A stretch of 64,000 nt of DNA from Mucilaginibacter sp. (GTDB lineage Bacteria; Bacteroidota; Bacteroidia; Sphingobacteriales; Sphingobacteriaceae): positions 82,214 through 146,213 of the forward strand of contig NZ_JAQBOF010000011.1 of the NCBI RefSeq assembly GCF_028288185.1, in the 5' to 3' direction. The position numbers and the translations under genes were made by a program. This document shows, piece after piece, positions 45,470 to 53,658 of the stretch. The notes under the pieces are model-generated. The model saw only the letters and a program-made list of their open reading frames with translations, was not told where the DNA came from and made no database searches. The stretch's first letter is position 1, and each line of letters begins with the position of its first letter.

Positions 45470-45535
45470 CTGCTACTCCATTTCTTTAAACGATAACCGG
45501 TAAATCACCGGCACCGCAAATTGTACTATAGGGGT

Positions 45536-45569
45536 AAAAAACACACTGCTTTTACTCGCTTAAAAGCAG
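45536..45569 (-). terminator. Probable terminator of the 29-residue gene
   Basis: 8-bp stem (45546-45553 with 45562-45569), followed after four bases by six T on the minus strand, 28 bp after the small gene's stop. Confidence 0.6.
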
Positions 45570-45597
45570 CAAAAAATAAGTTGCTAAAGAGCCGAGC

Positions 45598-45687
45598 TTA
45601 TTTCTTTTTGTGTCTGTTTTTTCTTAAACGCTTTTTGCGTTTATGAGTAGCCATTTTGTGTCTTTTACGTTTTTTACCGCTCGGCAT
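45598..45687 (-). CDS. bS22/mS38-like (AURKAIP1/COX24 domain) ribosomal protein, 29 residues
   Basis: ATG 45687 to TAA 45600-45598 encodes 29 residues, more than half Lys or Arg, beginning MPSGKKRKRHKMATHKRKKR and ending KNRHKKK. This is the very short, highly conserved Bacteroidota protein annotated as AURKAIP1/COX24 domain, a homolog of the mitochondrial small-subunit protein mS38 and similar to bS22, which binds 16S rRNA. It sits 20 bp downstream of the TPR gene and just upstream of the rng unit, consistent with an RNA/translation-related neighbourhood. Short ORF finders usually miss it. Confidence 0.92.
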   Translation of the reverse strand: MPSGKKRKRHKMATHKRKKRLRKNRHKKK

Positions 45688-45707
45688 AATAATAATTTTT
45701 TAATGTG

Positions 45708-46556
45708 TTAATTTTTTAATTCCTTAATATATTGATCGATGCGCTGACCAAAAACCGGGTCGGGCATCATTTCTTTGCATTTTTGATAAGCTGCAATCGC
45801 TTCTGGTTTCTGGCCTAACTGCTTATACGTTTCGGCCAGGTAAAAGTATGATTCAAAATCAGGCTTTTTTGCAATAACTGTTTTAAAACGTTGCACAGCC
45901 TTATCAAACTGCCCAGATTTCATGGAGAACAAACCCAAATTAAGGTTCGCACTAATGTTACCAGGGTCTTGCGCAATAACCTCGCGCAGTAAAGCAATAC
46001 CCTGCATTGGGCTTGCCCCGCCGTTTACATAAGCAACACCTAAACCTGTTTTGCCATCAAGGCTTTGTGGTTTAAGTTTTAAAGCATTTGTAAAGGCTTC
46101 AACAGCACCTGTTATAAATGCCGGTGTTACCGCGGTATCCTGCATAATTTTATAAGCATCGTTAAAACGGTTACCCGATTTTAACCATGCATCAAAGCTA
46201 TTGTCTATACGGGCAACAGCTTGGTAATAAAATGCTGCCGGTGCCGGTTGATTCACATCGTCCCAGCGGGCTGCTAATTGCTTGTTGAGCGACAGCTTCT
46301 CAGCATCGCCCGATGCTTTTTCTAACTGGCCTTCCAGATCGTTGATCTTAGCCGATAAAGACGCGCCTATGGCCGCTTTAGCTGGTTCTGACACGGTTGC
46401 TATGGTTACATTTGATACCGTCTTGCTTGCCATTGGGGCAGACTGGGCAGTATCATGTGTGGCGCTTGCTTTTATTAAGCCCTTTACAGGTAATGAATAC
46501 AAATAGCCCATGATAGCCACAATGGCTATGGCAACAGCTATTTGTTTTTTATTCAT
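45708..46556 (-). CDS. Tetratricopeptide repeat protein, membrane anchored
   Basis: A 282-residue protein with one N-terminal hydrophobic helix (about 7-24), a Ser/Ala/Thr linker, and a helical hairpin array: a Lys/Glu-rich helix near 70-95, then several TPRs from about 115 to the end (KSGNRFNDAYKIM, NLNLGLFSMKSGQFDKAVQRF, YFYLAETYKQLGQKPEAIAAY). TPRs mediate protein contacts; no enzymatic domain is present. It lies 8 bp downstream of HU and 20 bp upstream of the 29-residue ribosomal gene, so all three may be one transcript. Specific role unknown. Confidence 0.85.
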   Translation of the reverse strand: MNKKQIAVAIAIVAIMGYLYSLPVKGLIKASATHDTAQSAPMASKTVSNVTIATVSEPAKAAIGASLSAKINDLEGQLEKASGDAEKLSLNKQLAARWDDVNQPAPAAFYYQAVARIDNSFDAWLKSGNRFNDAYKIMQDTAVTPAFITGAVEAFTNALKLKPQSLDGKTGLGVAYVNGGASPMQGIALLREVIAQDPGNISANLNLGLFSMKSGQFDKAVQRFKTVIAKKPDFESYFYLAETYKQLGQKPEAIAAYQKCKEMMPDPVFGQRIDQYIKELKN

Positions 46557-46564
46557 AATGCTTA

Positions 46565-46861
46565 TTATGCTTTAGTTGTTTTGTTACCCGTTTTTACTTT
46601 CTCAACAAAAGTTTTAGCCGGTTTAAAGCTAGGCACAAAATGCTCGGGTATAATTATAGCAGTGTTTTTTGAAATATTACGTGCAGTTTTTTTAGCTCTC
46701 TTTTTAACAACAAAACTTCCAAACCCTCTCACATAAACGTTCTCGCCGCCAACCATTGAATTTTTAATAACCTTAAAGAACGCTTCAACTGTTTCTTGTA
46801 CATCAACCTTCTCAATTCCTGTCTTAGATGAGATTTCAGTTATAATTTCTGCTTTAGTCAT
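46565..46861 (-). CDS. HU family DNA-binding protein
   Basis: A 98-residue nucleoid protein of normal length: MTKAEIITEISSKTG start, FFKVIKNSMVGGENVYVRGFGSF core with the beta-arm RAKKTARNISKN and conserved PEHFVPSFKPAK near the end. HU binds bent and damaged DNA and compacts the nucleoid. The promoter-like TACTTTTG lies 51 bp upstream. The TPR gene follows after 8 bp. Confidence 0.97.
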   Translation of the reverse strand: MTKAEIITEISSKTGIEKVDVQETVEAFFKVIKNSMVGGENVYVRGFGSFVVKKRAKKTARNISKNTAIIIPEHFVPSFKPAKTFVEKVKTGNKTTKA

Positions 46862-46911
46862 ATCTGATTTTCCTTTATTTAATTTGTAATTACTTAACTT
46901 ATTTGGGGTTG

Positions 46912-46919
46912 CAAAAGTA
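46912..46919 (-). promoter_or_regulatory. Bacteroidota -7 box for HU
   Basis: TACTTTTG (TAnnTTTG), 51 bp upstream of the HU ATG; no TTG at normal spacing. Confidence 0.55.
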
Positions 46920-47024
46920 TTGCTTTATTACTAAAGAGCGAAATAATTAACGCATTTTTTTTTATTAGCACGAAAACTACTACACAATCTTTACAAACAC
47001 CATTCAATTAAGCACTTAATCCCA

Positions 47025-47032
47025 TATTTTTG
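47025..47032 (+). promoter_or_regulatory. Bacteroidota -7 box for mutY
   Basis: TATTTTTG ends 6 bp before the mutY ATG at 47039, predicting a leaderless or nearly leaderless transcript; it also argues against a TTG start at 47030. Confidence 0.5.
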
Positions 47033-47038
47033 CGCTAC

Positions 47039-48082
47039 ATGAATTTCTCTGATGAGCTTGTAAAATGGTATACCGAAAACAAGCGCGACCTGCCCTGGCG
47101 ACATACCACCGATGCGTATATTATTTGGCTATCCGAAGTTATTTTACAACAAACCCGCGTAGAGCAGGGCATGCCCTATTTTAACAGGTTTGTTGAGGCC
47201 TATCCCAACGTAACAGCTTTTGCCGCAGCCAGCGAGGATGAAGTATTAAGGCTATGGCAAGGACTTGGCTATTATTCGCGGGGCCGCAATATGTTAAAGA
47301 CAGCGCGAATTGTGCAGGAAGAATATGGAGGCACGTTTCCTGAAAAATATGATGAACTGATCAAACTAAAAGGCATTGGCGAATATACGGCTGCAGCTAT
47401 AGCGTCATTTTCGGCTAACGAAGCAAAGGCCGTGGTTGACGGAAATGTTTACCGGGTTATTGCCCGGCATTTTGGCATCCACGAGCCAATAAATAGCACA
47501 ATTGGTAAAAAACTATTTCAGTCAACCGCAAACGATTTGCTTAATAAGAAATATCCGGCTTTGCATAACCAGGCCATGATGGAGTTTGGTGCCATGCTTT
47601 GTAAACCCAAAAATCCGGCCTGCGGTATTTGCCCGGTGAGGGAAGGGTGCTACGCGTTTATAAATAATGCTACTACAACTTTGCCGGTAAAAATTAATAA
47701 GGTTAAAATAAAGGAACGCTTTTTTAACTATTTTTTATTTACAGATGGCGATAGCATTTTAATGAGTAAACGGTCAGAAAACGATATATGGGCCAATATG
47801 TATGATTTGCCGCTGATAGAAACACACGCTTTACTGCCACTTGATGAGCTGCTTGCCCTGCCAGAAACTGTTGAATATTTAGGTGCTGATATTAAAATAG
47901 AAGCGGCATCAACTATTAAGAAACACGTGCTTACACACCAGCATTTGCACGTACGGTTTATTACTTTAACCCGGCAACCGGTAAAGCTAATGCCAAACTG
48001 GGTTTTCATAAAAGTAGAAAATTTAAAAAATTTACCACTATCTAAAGTAATTTTTATATTTTTAGATAATTTTTTAAATTAG
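47039..48082 (+). CDS. mutY: A/G-specific adenine glycosylase
   Basis: A 347-residue enzyme, start ATG 47039. The HhH-GPD region has NKRDLPWR, EVILQQTRVEQG (catalytic Glu), and LKGIGEYTAAAIASFS with the hairpin; VDGNVYRVIARHFG follows with the catalytic Asp. The 4Fe-4S cluster is CKPKNPACGICPVREGC (spacing 6-2-5, near 190-207). The C-terminal NUDIX-like domain (from about 225) recognises 8-oxoG. It removes A mispaired with 8-oxoG. ssb follows 36 bp later. Confidence 0.97.
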   Translation: MNFSDELVKWYTENKRDLPWRHTTDAYIIWLSEVILQQTRVEQGMPYFNRFVEAYPNVTAFAAASEDEVLRLWQGLGYYSRGRNMLKTARIVQEEYGGTFPEKYDELIKLKGIGEYTAAAIASFSANEAKAVVDGNVYRVIARHFGIHEPINSTIGKKLFQSTANDLLNKKYPALHNQAMMEFGAMLCKPKNPACGICPVREGCYAFINNATTTLPVKINKVKIKERFFNYFLFTDGDSILMSKRSENDIWANMYDLPLIETHALLPLDELLALPETVEYLGADIKIEAASTIKKHVLTHQHLHVRFITLTRQPVKLMPNWVFIKVENLKNLPLSKVIFIFLDNFLN

Positions 48083-48118
48083 AAATAAACTCTGTACATT
48101 TACCATACGATTTAAACT

Positions 48119-48535
48119 ATGTCTGGAATTAATAAAGTAATACTGGTTGGCCATTTGGGCAAAGACCCCGAAGTGCGCCAATTAGAGGGAGGTGTATCTG
48201 TTGCAAGCTTTCCGCTGGCTACATCAGAAACCTTTAACAAGGATGGCAAAAAGGTGGAGCAAACCGAATGGCATAACATTGTGTTATGGCGCAGTCTTGC
48301 AGATGTAGCAGCTAAGTTTTTGCAAAAAGGCAAGCTGGTTTACATTGAAGGTAAATTGCGCACCCGGTCATTCGAGGATAAAGAAGGCGTTAAAAAGTAT
48401 ACTACCGAGGTAGTGGCCGAAAACTTTACAATGCTGGGACGTAAAACAGATTTTGAACAAGATACATTCCCCCGCCAGGGAATGAAAAGCGTGGACGAGT
48501 TAGCAAACAGCAATACGGACGACATGTCATTTTAA
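48119..48535 (+). CDS. ssb: Single-stranded DNA-binding protein
   Basis: A 138-residue OB-fold protein: MSGINKVILVGHLGKDPEVR start, FPLATSETF, TEWHNIVLWRSLADVAAKFL and KGKLVYIEGKLRTRS give the single-stranded DNA binding surface. The C-terminal tail is short and ends DDMSF, the acidic tip that recruits partner proteins. It protects single strands during replication, repair and recombination. It follows mutY and has its own terminator. Confidence 0.97.
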   Translation: MSGINKVILVGHLGKDPEVRQLEGGVSVASFPLATSETFNKDGKKVEQTEWHNIVLWRSLADVAAKFLQKGKLVYIEGKLRTRSFEDKEGVKKYTTEVVAENFTMLGRKTDFEQDTFPRQGMKSVDELANSNTDDMSF

Positions 48536-48558
48536 CCCCCAATTATAAATTTATAACC

Positions 48559-48590
48559 AAACCATCTTGTTAATTCGGGATGGTTTTTTT
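48559..48590 (+). terminator. Rho-independent terminator of ssb
   Basis: 8-bp stem (48559-48566 with 48579-48586, 12-nt loop) and a T run, 23 bp after the ssb stop. Confidence 0.88.
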
Positions 48591-48632
48591 GTGGAGTAAA
48601 TATTAAAAGATGTAGTACGATATTTCTTATCG

Positions 48633-48667
48633 CCTGCAGTTGTTTCCAAAATGGAAACAACTGCAGG
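48633..48667. repeat. 16-bp perfect inverted repeat
   Basis: Arms 48633-48648 and 48652-48667 are perfectly complementary around an AAA loop. It lies between the ssb terminator and the hydrolase gene, with no T run, so not a plain terminator; it may be a regulator site or a dispersed palindrome. Confidence 0.8.
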
Positions 48668-48800
48668 ATGTGTATAGATCTATATGCGTAATTTATATTA
48701 ACATCCTAATAAATAATTAGCCCCTTAATTTTACGTAAATTAGTACTTTTAAAAGGCATTTAAAATGCTCCTATTTATATAAGTAATACCATTCGCTCTA

Positions 48801-50333
48801 ATGAAAAAACGACTTATTTTATCACTCATCTTTATTGCATTTATAACCCTAACCTATGCCCAAAGTGCAGACAGGACATCATTTATTAAAGATAGTATTG
48901 ATGTTTATGTAAACCGGGCGCTAACTAACTGGCGCATACCCGGGGTGGCTGTTTGTATTGTAAAAGATAATAAGGTGGTGTTAATGAAAGGCTATGGCAT
49001 TAAAGAGCTGGGCCTGCCCGAACACGTAGACGAAAACACCCTGTTTATGATAGGCAGTAATACTAAAGCATTTACCGCAACCGCCATGGCCATGCTGCAG
49101 GATGCAAAAAAGCTATCATTAGATGATAATGTAAGTAAATACCTGCCCGGCTTTAAATTAGAAAACAAGGCAGCTAGTGACGAAGTTATCCTACGCGATC
49201 TGTTATGCCACCGTTTAGGCTTTAAAACCTTCCAGGGCGACTTTACCTTTTATAACAGTGATCTTTCCCGCCAGCAGGTAGTTGAGCGGTTGGGCCACAT
49301 GAAAGCTGCCTATCCTTTCCGGACGAAATGGGGATATACCAATTCGGCATTTTTAACTGCCGGCGAGATCATCCCACGCGTTACGGGCAAAAGCTGGGAG
49401 GTGTACTTAAAAGAAAATATTTTTGCCCCTCTAGGCATGATCAATACCTTGGCTTTAACTGCCGATCTGCCAAAATCATTTAACAGAACTGTGCCGCATA
49501 CCTTGATTGATGAGCGTTTGAGCGCCATCCCTTATGGGCAGTTGGATAATATGGCACCCGCCATGAGTATATCATCATCCATAAACGACATGAGTAAATG
49601 GGTACTGGCCTTGCTTAATAATGGTAAAGTAGGTGACCGGCAGGTAATACCAGAAGCGGCCATATTAGAAACCCGCAAGCCGCAGGATTATGTGGGCAGT
49701 ATACGCCACATAAACGGCGAAACCAATTATGAGCTTTATGGGCTGGGCTGGTTTTTGCAGGATTACAGCGGCCACCGCATTGTAATGCATGACGGGGGTG
49801 TTAGCGGGTACGTATCATCAGTAACGCTGGTGCCGCAAGATCACCTGGGTATAATTATACTGACTAATACAGATGAAAACTCGTTTTACGAGGCTTTGCG
49901 TTGGGAAATTATGGATGCTTATTTTAAACAACCCTATCGTAATTACAGTGATGTTTACTTAAACGCGTACAAAACTAATGCGGCTGCCGAGCAAAAGGTA
50001 TATAAAAAACTGCGAGACTCTGTTGCACTAAACCTACAACCTGCTATACCTATAGCCAATTATACAGGTAAATATAATAATGACCTATATGGCAGTATGG
50101 TTATAACCGGGGGCGAAAATAACGACCTGGAAGTACGTTTTGAGCATCATCCTAAAATGTTTGTGCATTTACAGCCATTGGGCGGCAATCGGTTTTTCGC
50201 GACGTTCTCAGACCCTATATATGGCAAAACGGTTTTCCCTTTTACTTTTCAAAATGGCCGGATAACCGGCGTAAAAGTAAAAGTGGCCGACTTTGTTGAA
50301 GCCGACCCTTATGAATTTAAGAAAGTAAATTAG
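48801..50333 (+). CDS. Serine hydrolase of the class C beta-lactamase/DUF3471 type
   Basis: A 510-residue exported enzyme: signal peptide (about 1-20, ending TYAQ), then the beta-lactamase/transpeptidase-like domain with nucleophile SNTK (IGSNTKAFTA, near 88), YTN in WGYTNSAFL and HDGGVSGY as the third motif (near 330). A C-terminal DUF3471 domain (about 410-505; IANYTGKYNNDLYGSMVI) completes it. Family members are esterases or peptidases rather than drug-resistance enzymes; substrate unknown. Its stop overlaps the convergent FKBP gene by 4 bp. Confidence 0.93.
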   Translation: MKKRLILSLIFIAFITLTYAQSADRTSFIKDSIDVYVNRALTNWRIPGVAVCIVKDNKVVLMKGYGIKELGLPEHVDENTLFMIGSNTKAFTATAMAMLQDAKKLSLDDNVSKYLPGFKLENKAASDEVILRDLLCHRLGFKTFQGDFTFYNSDLSRQQVVERLGHMKAAYPFRTKWGYTNSAFLTAGEIIPRVTGKSWEVYLKENIFAPLGMINTLALTADLPKSFNRTVPHTLIDERLSAIPYGQLDNMAPAMSISSSINDMSKWVLALLNNGKVGDRQVIPEAAILETRKPQDYVGSIRHINGETNYELYGLGWFLQDYSGHRIVMHDGGVSGYVSSVTLVPQDHLGIIILTNTDENSFYEALRWEIMDAYFKQPYRNYSDVYLNAYKTNAAAEQKVYKKLRDSVALNLQPAIPIANYTGKYNNDLYGSMVITGGENNDLEVRFEHHPKMFVHLQPLGGNRFFATFSDPIYGKTVFPFTFQNGRITGVKVKVADFVEADPYEFKKVN

Positions 50334-50806
50334 TTGGCGAAACCCTGTAAGGTGATATGAAATATCAATACCGAGTTTGATGGTACGGGCCCGCTGCCTG
50401 CAATGCCATAAGCAAGGCCCGATGGTATATATAAAGTAATTTTACCACCTGTACCTATCATGGGCAAGCCAATGCGCCAGCCTTGTATAAGGCTGCTTAA
50501 TGGCGAGAAATAATAACTGGTTGCAGAGTCGGCCAATGTGCCGTCTAGTAAATATTGTGTATAAGCTACCGTAATACTTGATGTTAAGGTTGGATGCGCG
50601 CCTGTTCCGGGAGCCTCAATATTATAATATAAGCCTGATGCATCTTTCTTTACGCCTGTTATTCCATTTAATAAAAAATAATCCTGGATAGCTTTATCAT
50701 CGGTTTCTGCCTGTATAGAAGCGTCAAATGGTGCAGTTACTACTTTTCTGCAAGAAGAAAAAGCAATAGTGAAAAGGCAGCAGAACAGTACAAAGTATTT
50801 TTTCAT
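50330..50806 (-). CDS. FKBP-type peptidyl-prolyl isomerase lipoprotein
   Basis: A 158-residue lipoprotein (lipobox FSSC, Cys near 19) with one FKBP domain from about 65: GLYYNIEAPGTGAHP, VAYTQYLLDGTLADS, LIQGWRIGLPMIGTGGKITLYIPSGLAYG. The Trp at the floor of the active site is present in GW, and IPSGLAYG is intact, so isomerase activity is plausible. It acts in the periplasm on proline bonds of folding envelope proteins. A second, more divergent copy lies immediately upstream on the same strand. Confidence 0.93.
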   Translation of the reverse strand: MKKYFVLFCCLFTIAFSSCRKVVTAPFDASIQAETDDKAIQDYFLLNGITGVKKDASGLYYNIEAPGTGAHPTLTSSITVAYTQYLLDGTLADSATSYYFSPLSSLIQGWRIGLPMIGTGGKITLYIPSGLAYGIAGSGPVPSNSVLIFHITLQGFAN

Positions 50807-50844
50807 ATAATGATTTTCATTTTAATAAACAAACATGCAATAGC

Positions 50845-51315
50845 CTAGCTGGCTGGTATGCCTATCAGGTCAATAGTATAAACAAGTATAGAGTTGCCCG
50901 GAATGCTGTCCGTTGCGGTAGAGCCATGTGCAAGTCCCGATGGTACTATTATCATAATACGGCCTCCTGTACCTATTTTAGTTACGGCTATGCGCAATCC
51001 GGCAACGTTAAAGCCGCTTAACTTGGCTTGAATACCCACAACACTGCCAATGGCTACACCGTTAAGATACCCATAGCTATATGTAATTTTCACGGATGAG
51101 TTGCTTGTTGGTTTTGGATCAGTACCGGGGGTAACTATCTGGTAATAAATGCCACTGACATCTTTAGTATACGAAAGTTTATTGGCCGTTAAATAAGCTT
51201 GTATTTTAGCATCATCAACGGTTGCCTGGTTGCCTGCAACAACGGTCGAATCAAGTTTTTGGCAAGACGATAAACCAATAATGAACAGGCTAAATAGTAT
51301 AAGGTATTTTTTCAT
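50845..51315 (-). CDS. FKBP-like lipoprotein, divergent active site
   Basis: A 156-residue lipoprotein, start at ATG 51315 (a longer frame adds MHRKIR). Lipobox LSSC near residue 17. The FKBP domain is recognisable (GIYYQIVTPGTDPKP, VKITYSYGYLNGVAIG, GTGGRIMIIVPSGLAHG), but the usual floor Trp region reads AGLRIA and the conserved Tyr of LAYG is His, and the Asp/Phe of the first pocket strand is not evident. It probably binds peptides poorly or not as an isomerase. Tandem paralog of the next gene, 38 bp apart. Confidence 0.88.
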   Translation of the reverse strand: MKKYLILFSLFIIGLSSCQKLDSTVVAGNQATVDDAKIQAYLTANKLSYTKDVSGIYYQIVTPGTDPKPTSNSSVKITYSYGYLNGVAIGSVVGIQAKLSGFNVAGLRIAVTKIGTGGRIMIIVPSGLAHGSTATDSIPGNSILVYTIDLIGIPAS

Positions 51316-51461
51316 GCGGATTTTTCTATGCAACTATACTTAAAAAATATACAAAGGCTTTAAAATTTAACACTTTTTAGCATTTGCGCAAAACTACAAA
51401 ATATTATCGCCGTTAATGTAGCCATAACGACAAACGGTAAAAACTATTATATATGCCTGGC

Positions 51462-53207
51462 TTAAAGCGCCGTTTTAATTTTTAATTCGTTTAACTGCGC
51501 ATCGGCAATAGTTGATGGTGAATCAATCATCACATCGCGGCCCGAATTGTTTTTAGGGAACGCTATCACATCGCGGATAGAATCTAATCCGGCGAAAATA
51601 GAGCATAACCTGTCAAATCCAAAAGCTATACCACCATGCGGCGGCGCGCCATACTCGAAAGCGTCCATCAAAAAGCCAAATTGTTTTTGTGCCTCTTCTT
51701 GTGTAAAGCCCAGGTGTTTAAACATTAAAGCCTGCAAAGCACGGTCATGGATCCGGATAGAGCCGCCACCTATTTCGGTGCCGTTTATAACCAAATCATA
51801 AGCATTGGCACGCACATCGCCGGGATTAGTATCCAGCATGGCAATATCCTCTGGCTTAGGCGAGGTGAACGGGTGGTGCATGGCATGATAGCGCTCTGTT
51901 TCTTCGTCCCACTCCAACAGCGGGAAATCTAACACCCATAGCGGCGCATAAGTATTTTTATCGCGTAAGCCTAAACGCGAGCCCATTTCTAAACGCAGCT
52001 CATTTAATTGCTTGCGTGCTTTATCGGCATTGCCGGCTAACACTAAAATTAAATCTCCCGGCTCAGCTTCAAATGCGGCTGCCCAGTTGGTAAGGTCATC
52101 CTCGGTATAAAACTTATCTACTGATGATTTTAACGTACCATCGGTATTATAACGGCAATAGATCATCCCGGTAGCGCCAATTTGCGGGCGTTTTAACCAC
52201 TCGGTTAGCTCATCTATTTGTTTACGGGTATAATCGGCGCAGCCTTTGGCGTTTATACCGACAACCAGTTCGGCATTATCAAATATGCCCAAACCCTTGC
52301 CTTTAACAATATCATTTAGCTCAACAAACTGCATCCCGAAACGGATATCCGGTTTGTCTGATCCATATAAACGCATCGCGTCTGCATATTGCATCCGCGG
52401 GAAATCATTAAACTCAATACCTTTTACGGCTTTAAATAAATGGCGGGTTAAGCCCTCAAATATATTTAGGATATCTTCTTGCGTAATAAAAGCCATTTCG
52501 CAATCTATCTGCGTAAACTCCGGCTGGCGGTCGGCGCGTAGATCCTCATCCCTAAAGCATTTTACGATCTGGAAATAACGGTCGAAACCACTAACCATCA
52601 GCAACTGCTTAAACGTTTGCGGCGATTGCGGCAGGGCGTAAAACTCGCCCGGGTTCATGCGGCTTGGCACCACAAAATCACGCGCGCCTTCCGGTGTCGA
52701 TTTGATCAGTACCGGGGTTTCTACCTCTATAAAATCAAGCATATCCAGATACTTGCGTACCTCTTGCGCCATTTTATGGCGAAGCACCAGGTTGTTGCGT
52801 ATAGGATTACGGCGCAAATCTAAATAACGATATTTTGCTCTTAGCTCTTCGCCGCCGTCAGTCTCATCCTCTATCATAAACGGAGGAACTTTTGATGAGT
52901 TAAGCACTTCAATTGATTCAACCGTTATCTCAATTTCGCCGGTTGATATTTTAGTGTTTTTGTTGGTACGTTCAATTACGGTGCCTGTAACTTGTATCAC
53001 AAATTCACGACCCAGCCCACGACTGGTTTCACGTAGAGTAGCATCACTATCTGTATTTAATACCAATTGGGTTAAACCGTAACGGTCGCGCACATCAATA
53101 AAAGTTGTGCCGCCCAAATCGCGCGATTTTTGTACCCATCCGCATAAAGTTACTGTTTGGCCTAAATTATTGATATTTAGTTCGCCGCAAGTATGTGTTC
53201 TTAACAT
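51462..53207 (-). CDS. aspS: Aspartate--tRNA ligase
   Basis: A 581-residue class II synthetase of bacterial length. N-terminal OB anticodon-binding domain (1-105) with [15 protein letters not shown]; motif 1 near 145-185; motif 2 [21 protein letters not shown] near 218-238; the bacterial insertion/GAD domain (about 285-420); motif 3 GIAFGFDRL near 535-545. It charges tRNA-Asp (whether it also charges tRNA-Asn cannot be told from the sequence alone). Its promoter box TACTTTTG lies 24 bp upstream. Confidence 0.98.
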   Translation of the reverse strand: MLRTHTCGELNINNLGQTVTLCGWVQKSRDLGGTTFIDVRDRYGLTQLVLNTDSDATLRETSRGLGREFVIQVTGTVIERTNKNTKISTGEIEITVESIEVLNSSKVPPFMIEDETDGGEELRAKYRYLDLRRNPIRNNLVLRHKMAQEVRKYLDMLDFIEVETPVLIKSTPEGARDFVVPSRMNPGEFYALPQSPQTFKQLLMVSGFDRYFQIVKCFRDEDLRADRQPEFTQIDCEMAFITQEDILNIFEGLTRHLFKAVKGIEFNDFPRMQYADAMRLYGSDKPDIRFGMQFVELNDIVKGKGLGIFDNAELVVGINAKGCADYTRKQIDELTEWLKRPQIGATGMIYCRYNTDGTLKSSVDKFYTEDDLTNWAAAFEAEPGDLILVLAGNADKARKQLNELRLEMGSRLGLRDKNTYAPLWVLDFPLLEWDEETERYHAMHHPFTSPKPEDIAMLDTNPGDVRANAYDLVINGTEIGGGSIRIHDRALQALMFKHLGFTQEEAQKQFGFLMDAFEYGAPPHGGIAFGFDRLCSIFAGLDSIRDVIAFPKNNSGRDVMIDSPSTIADAQLNELKIKTAL

Positions 53208-53230
53208 GGTAACGTGTTTTATAAAGTTTG

Positions 53231-53238
53231 CAAAAGTA
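53231..53238 (-). promoter_or_regulatory. Bacteroidota -7 box for aspS
   Basis: TACTTTTG (TAnnTTTG) 24 bp before the aspS ATG. No TTG was found at the usual spacing. Confidence 0.55.
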
Positions 53239-53245
53239 GTGTTTT

Positions 53246-53278
53246 GATTTCGAAATTCGGATTTTCGATTTCGAATTT
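53246..53278. repeat. Degenerate TTCGAAATTCGG-type word repeat
   Basis: Overlapping copies of GATTTCGAA / ATTCGG / TTTCGATTTCGAATTT in the aspS-thiamin operon intergenic region; same words as inside radA (41208-41287). Confidence 0.55.
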
Positions 53279-53345
53279 AGTTAATGGGGCGTTAGTGTTA
53301 TACGACAAATCTGGCAAGTCAAAACAACAAACCGAAATTGAACGC

Positions 53346-53375
53346 TTGGATTCCGAAATAAAAAAAATACCTTTG
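53346..53375 (+). promoter_or_regulatory. Promoter of the thiamin-uptake operon
   Basis: TTG (53346-53348), 19 bp, TACCTTTG (53368-53375), a full Bacteroidota promoter placed so that transcription starts at the first bases of the TPP aptamer. Confidence 0.75.
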
Positions 53376-53382
53376 CCTCATA

Positions 53383-53588
53383 ATTCTCAAGGGGTGCCTT
53401 GCTTTGGAACGACTAAATATGCTGCAGCGTATTTTACCAAACTGAAAGACAGGCTGAGATCAAACCCATTGTTTTGAGTTATGAGTATTGAGTTATAGGT
53501 TTTGAGTTTTATACTCATCACTCACAACTCGTCACCCATCACTCACCAACATGCACCTGATCCGGGTAATGCCGGCGTAGGGAGAGGT
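53383..53588 (+). promoter_or_regulatory. TPP (THI-box) riboswitch
   Basis: The conserved TPP aptamer core is present: TCTC...GGGGTGCC (53385-53398), GGCTGAGAT (53452-53460) with AAACCC following, and ACCTGATC, CGGGTAATGCCGG, GCGTAGGGAGA (53555-53585), with TCTC/GAGA closing P1. It binds thiamin pyrophosphate and turns the operon off. Two parts are longer than usual: about 53 nt between GGTGCC and GGCTGAG (P3 extension) and about 94 nt between CTGAGAT and ACCTGATC (P2/P4 junction), the latter filled with repeated GAGT/ACTC words that can fold on themselves. The expression platform runs to the TTG start at 53659. Confidence 0.93.
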
Positions 53589-53658
53589 AATAAGTTAAGT
53601 GTACTGCGTATTCAACCCTGGTGTGCAGATGGTTTAACATTTTTTTATTTAACAAACT

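Noticed and set aside
48801..50333. Class C beta-lactamase resistance gene
   Set aside because: The SNTK/YTN motifs with a DUF3471 tail fit the esterase/peptidase-type serine hydrolases; there is no basis for a resistance call.
53214..53477. An 87-codon open frame on the + strand upstream of the TonB receptor
   Set aside because: It starts in the aspS promoter region and its second half is the TPP riboswitch core (GGGGTGCC to GGCTGAGAT); the frame is accidental.
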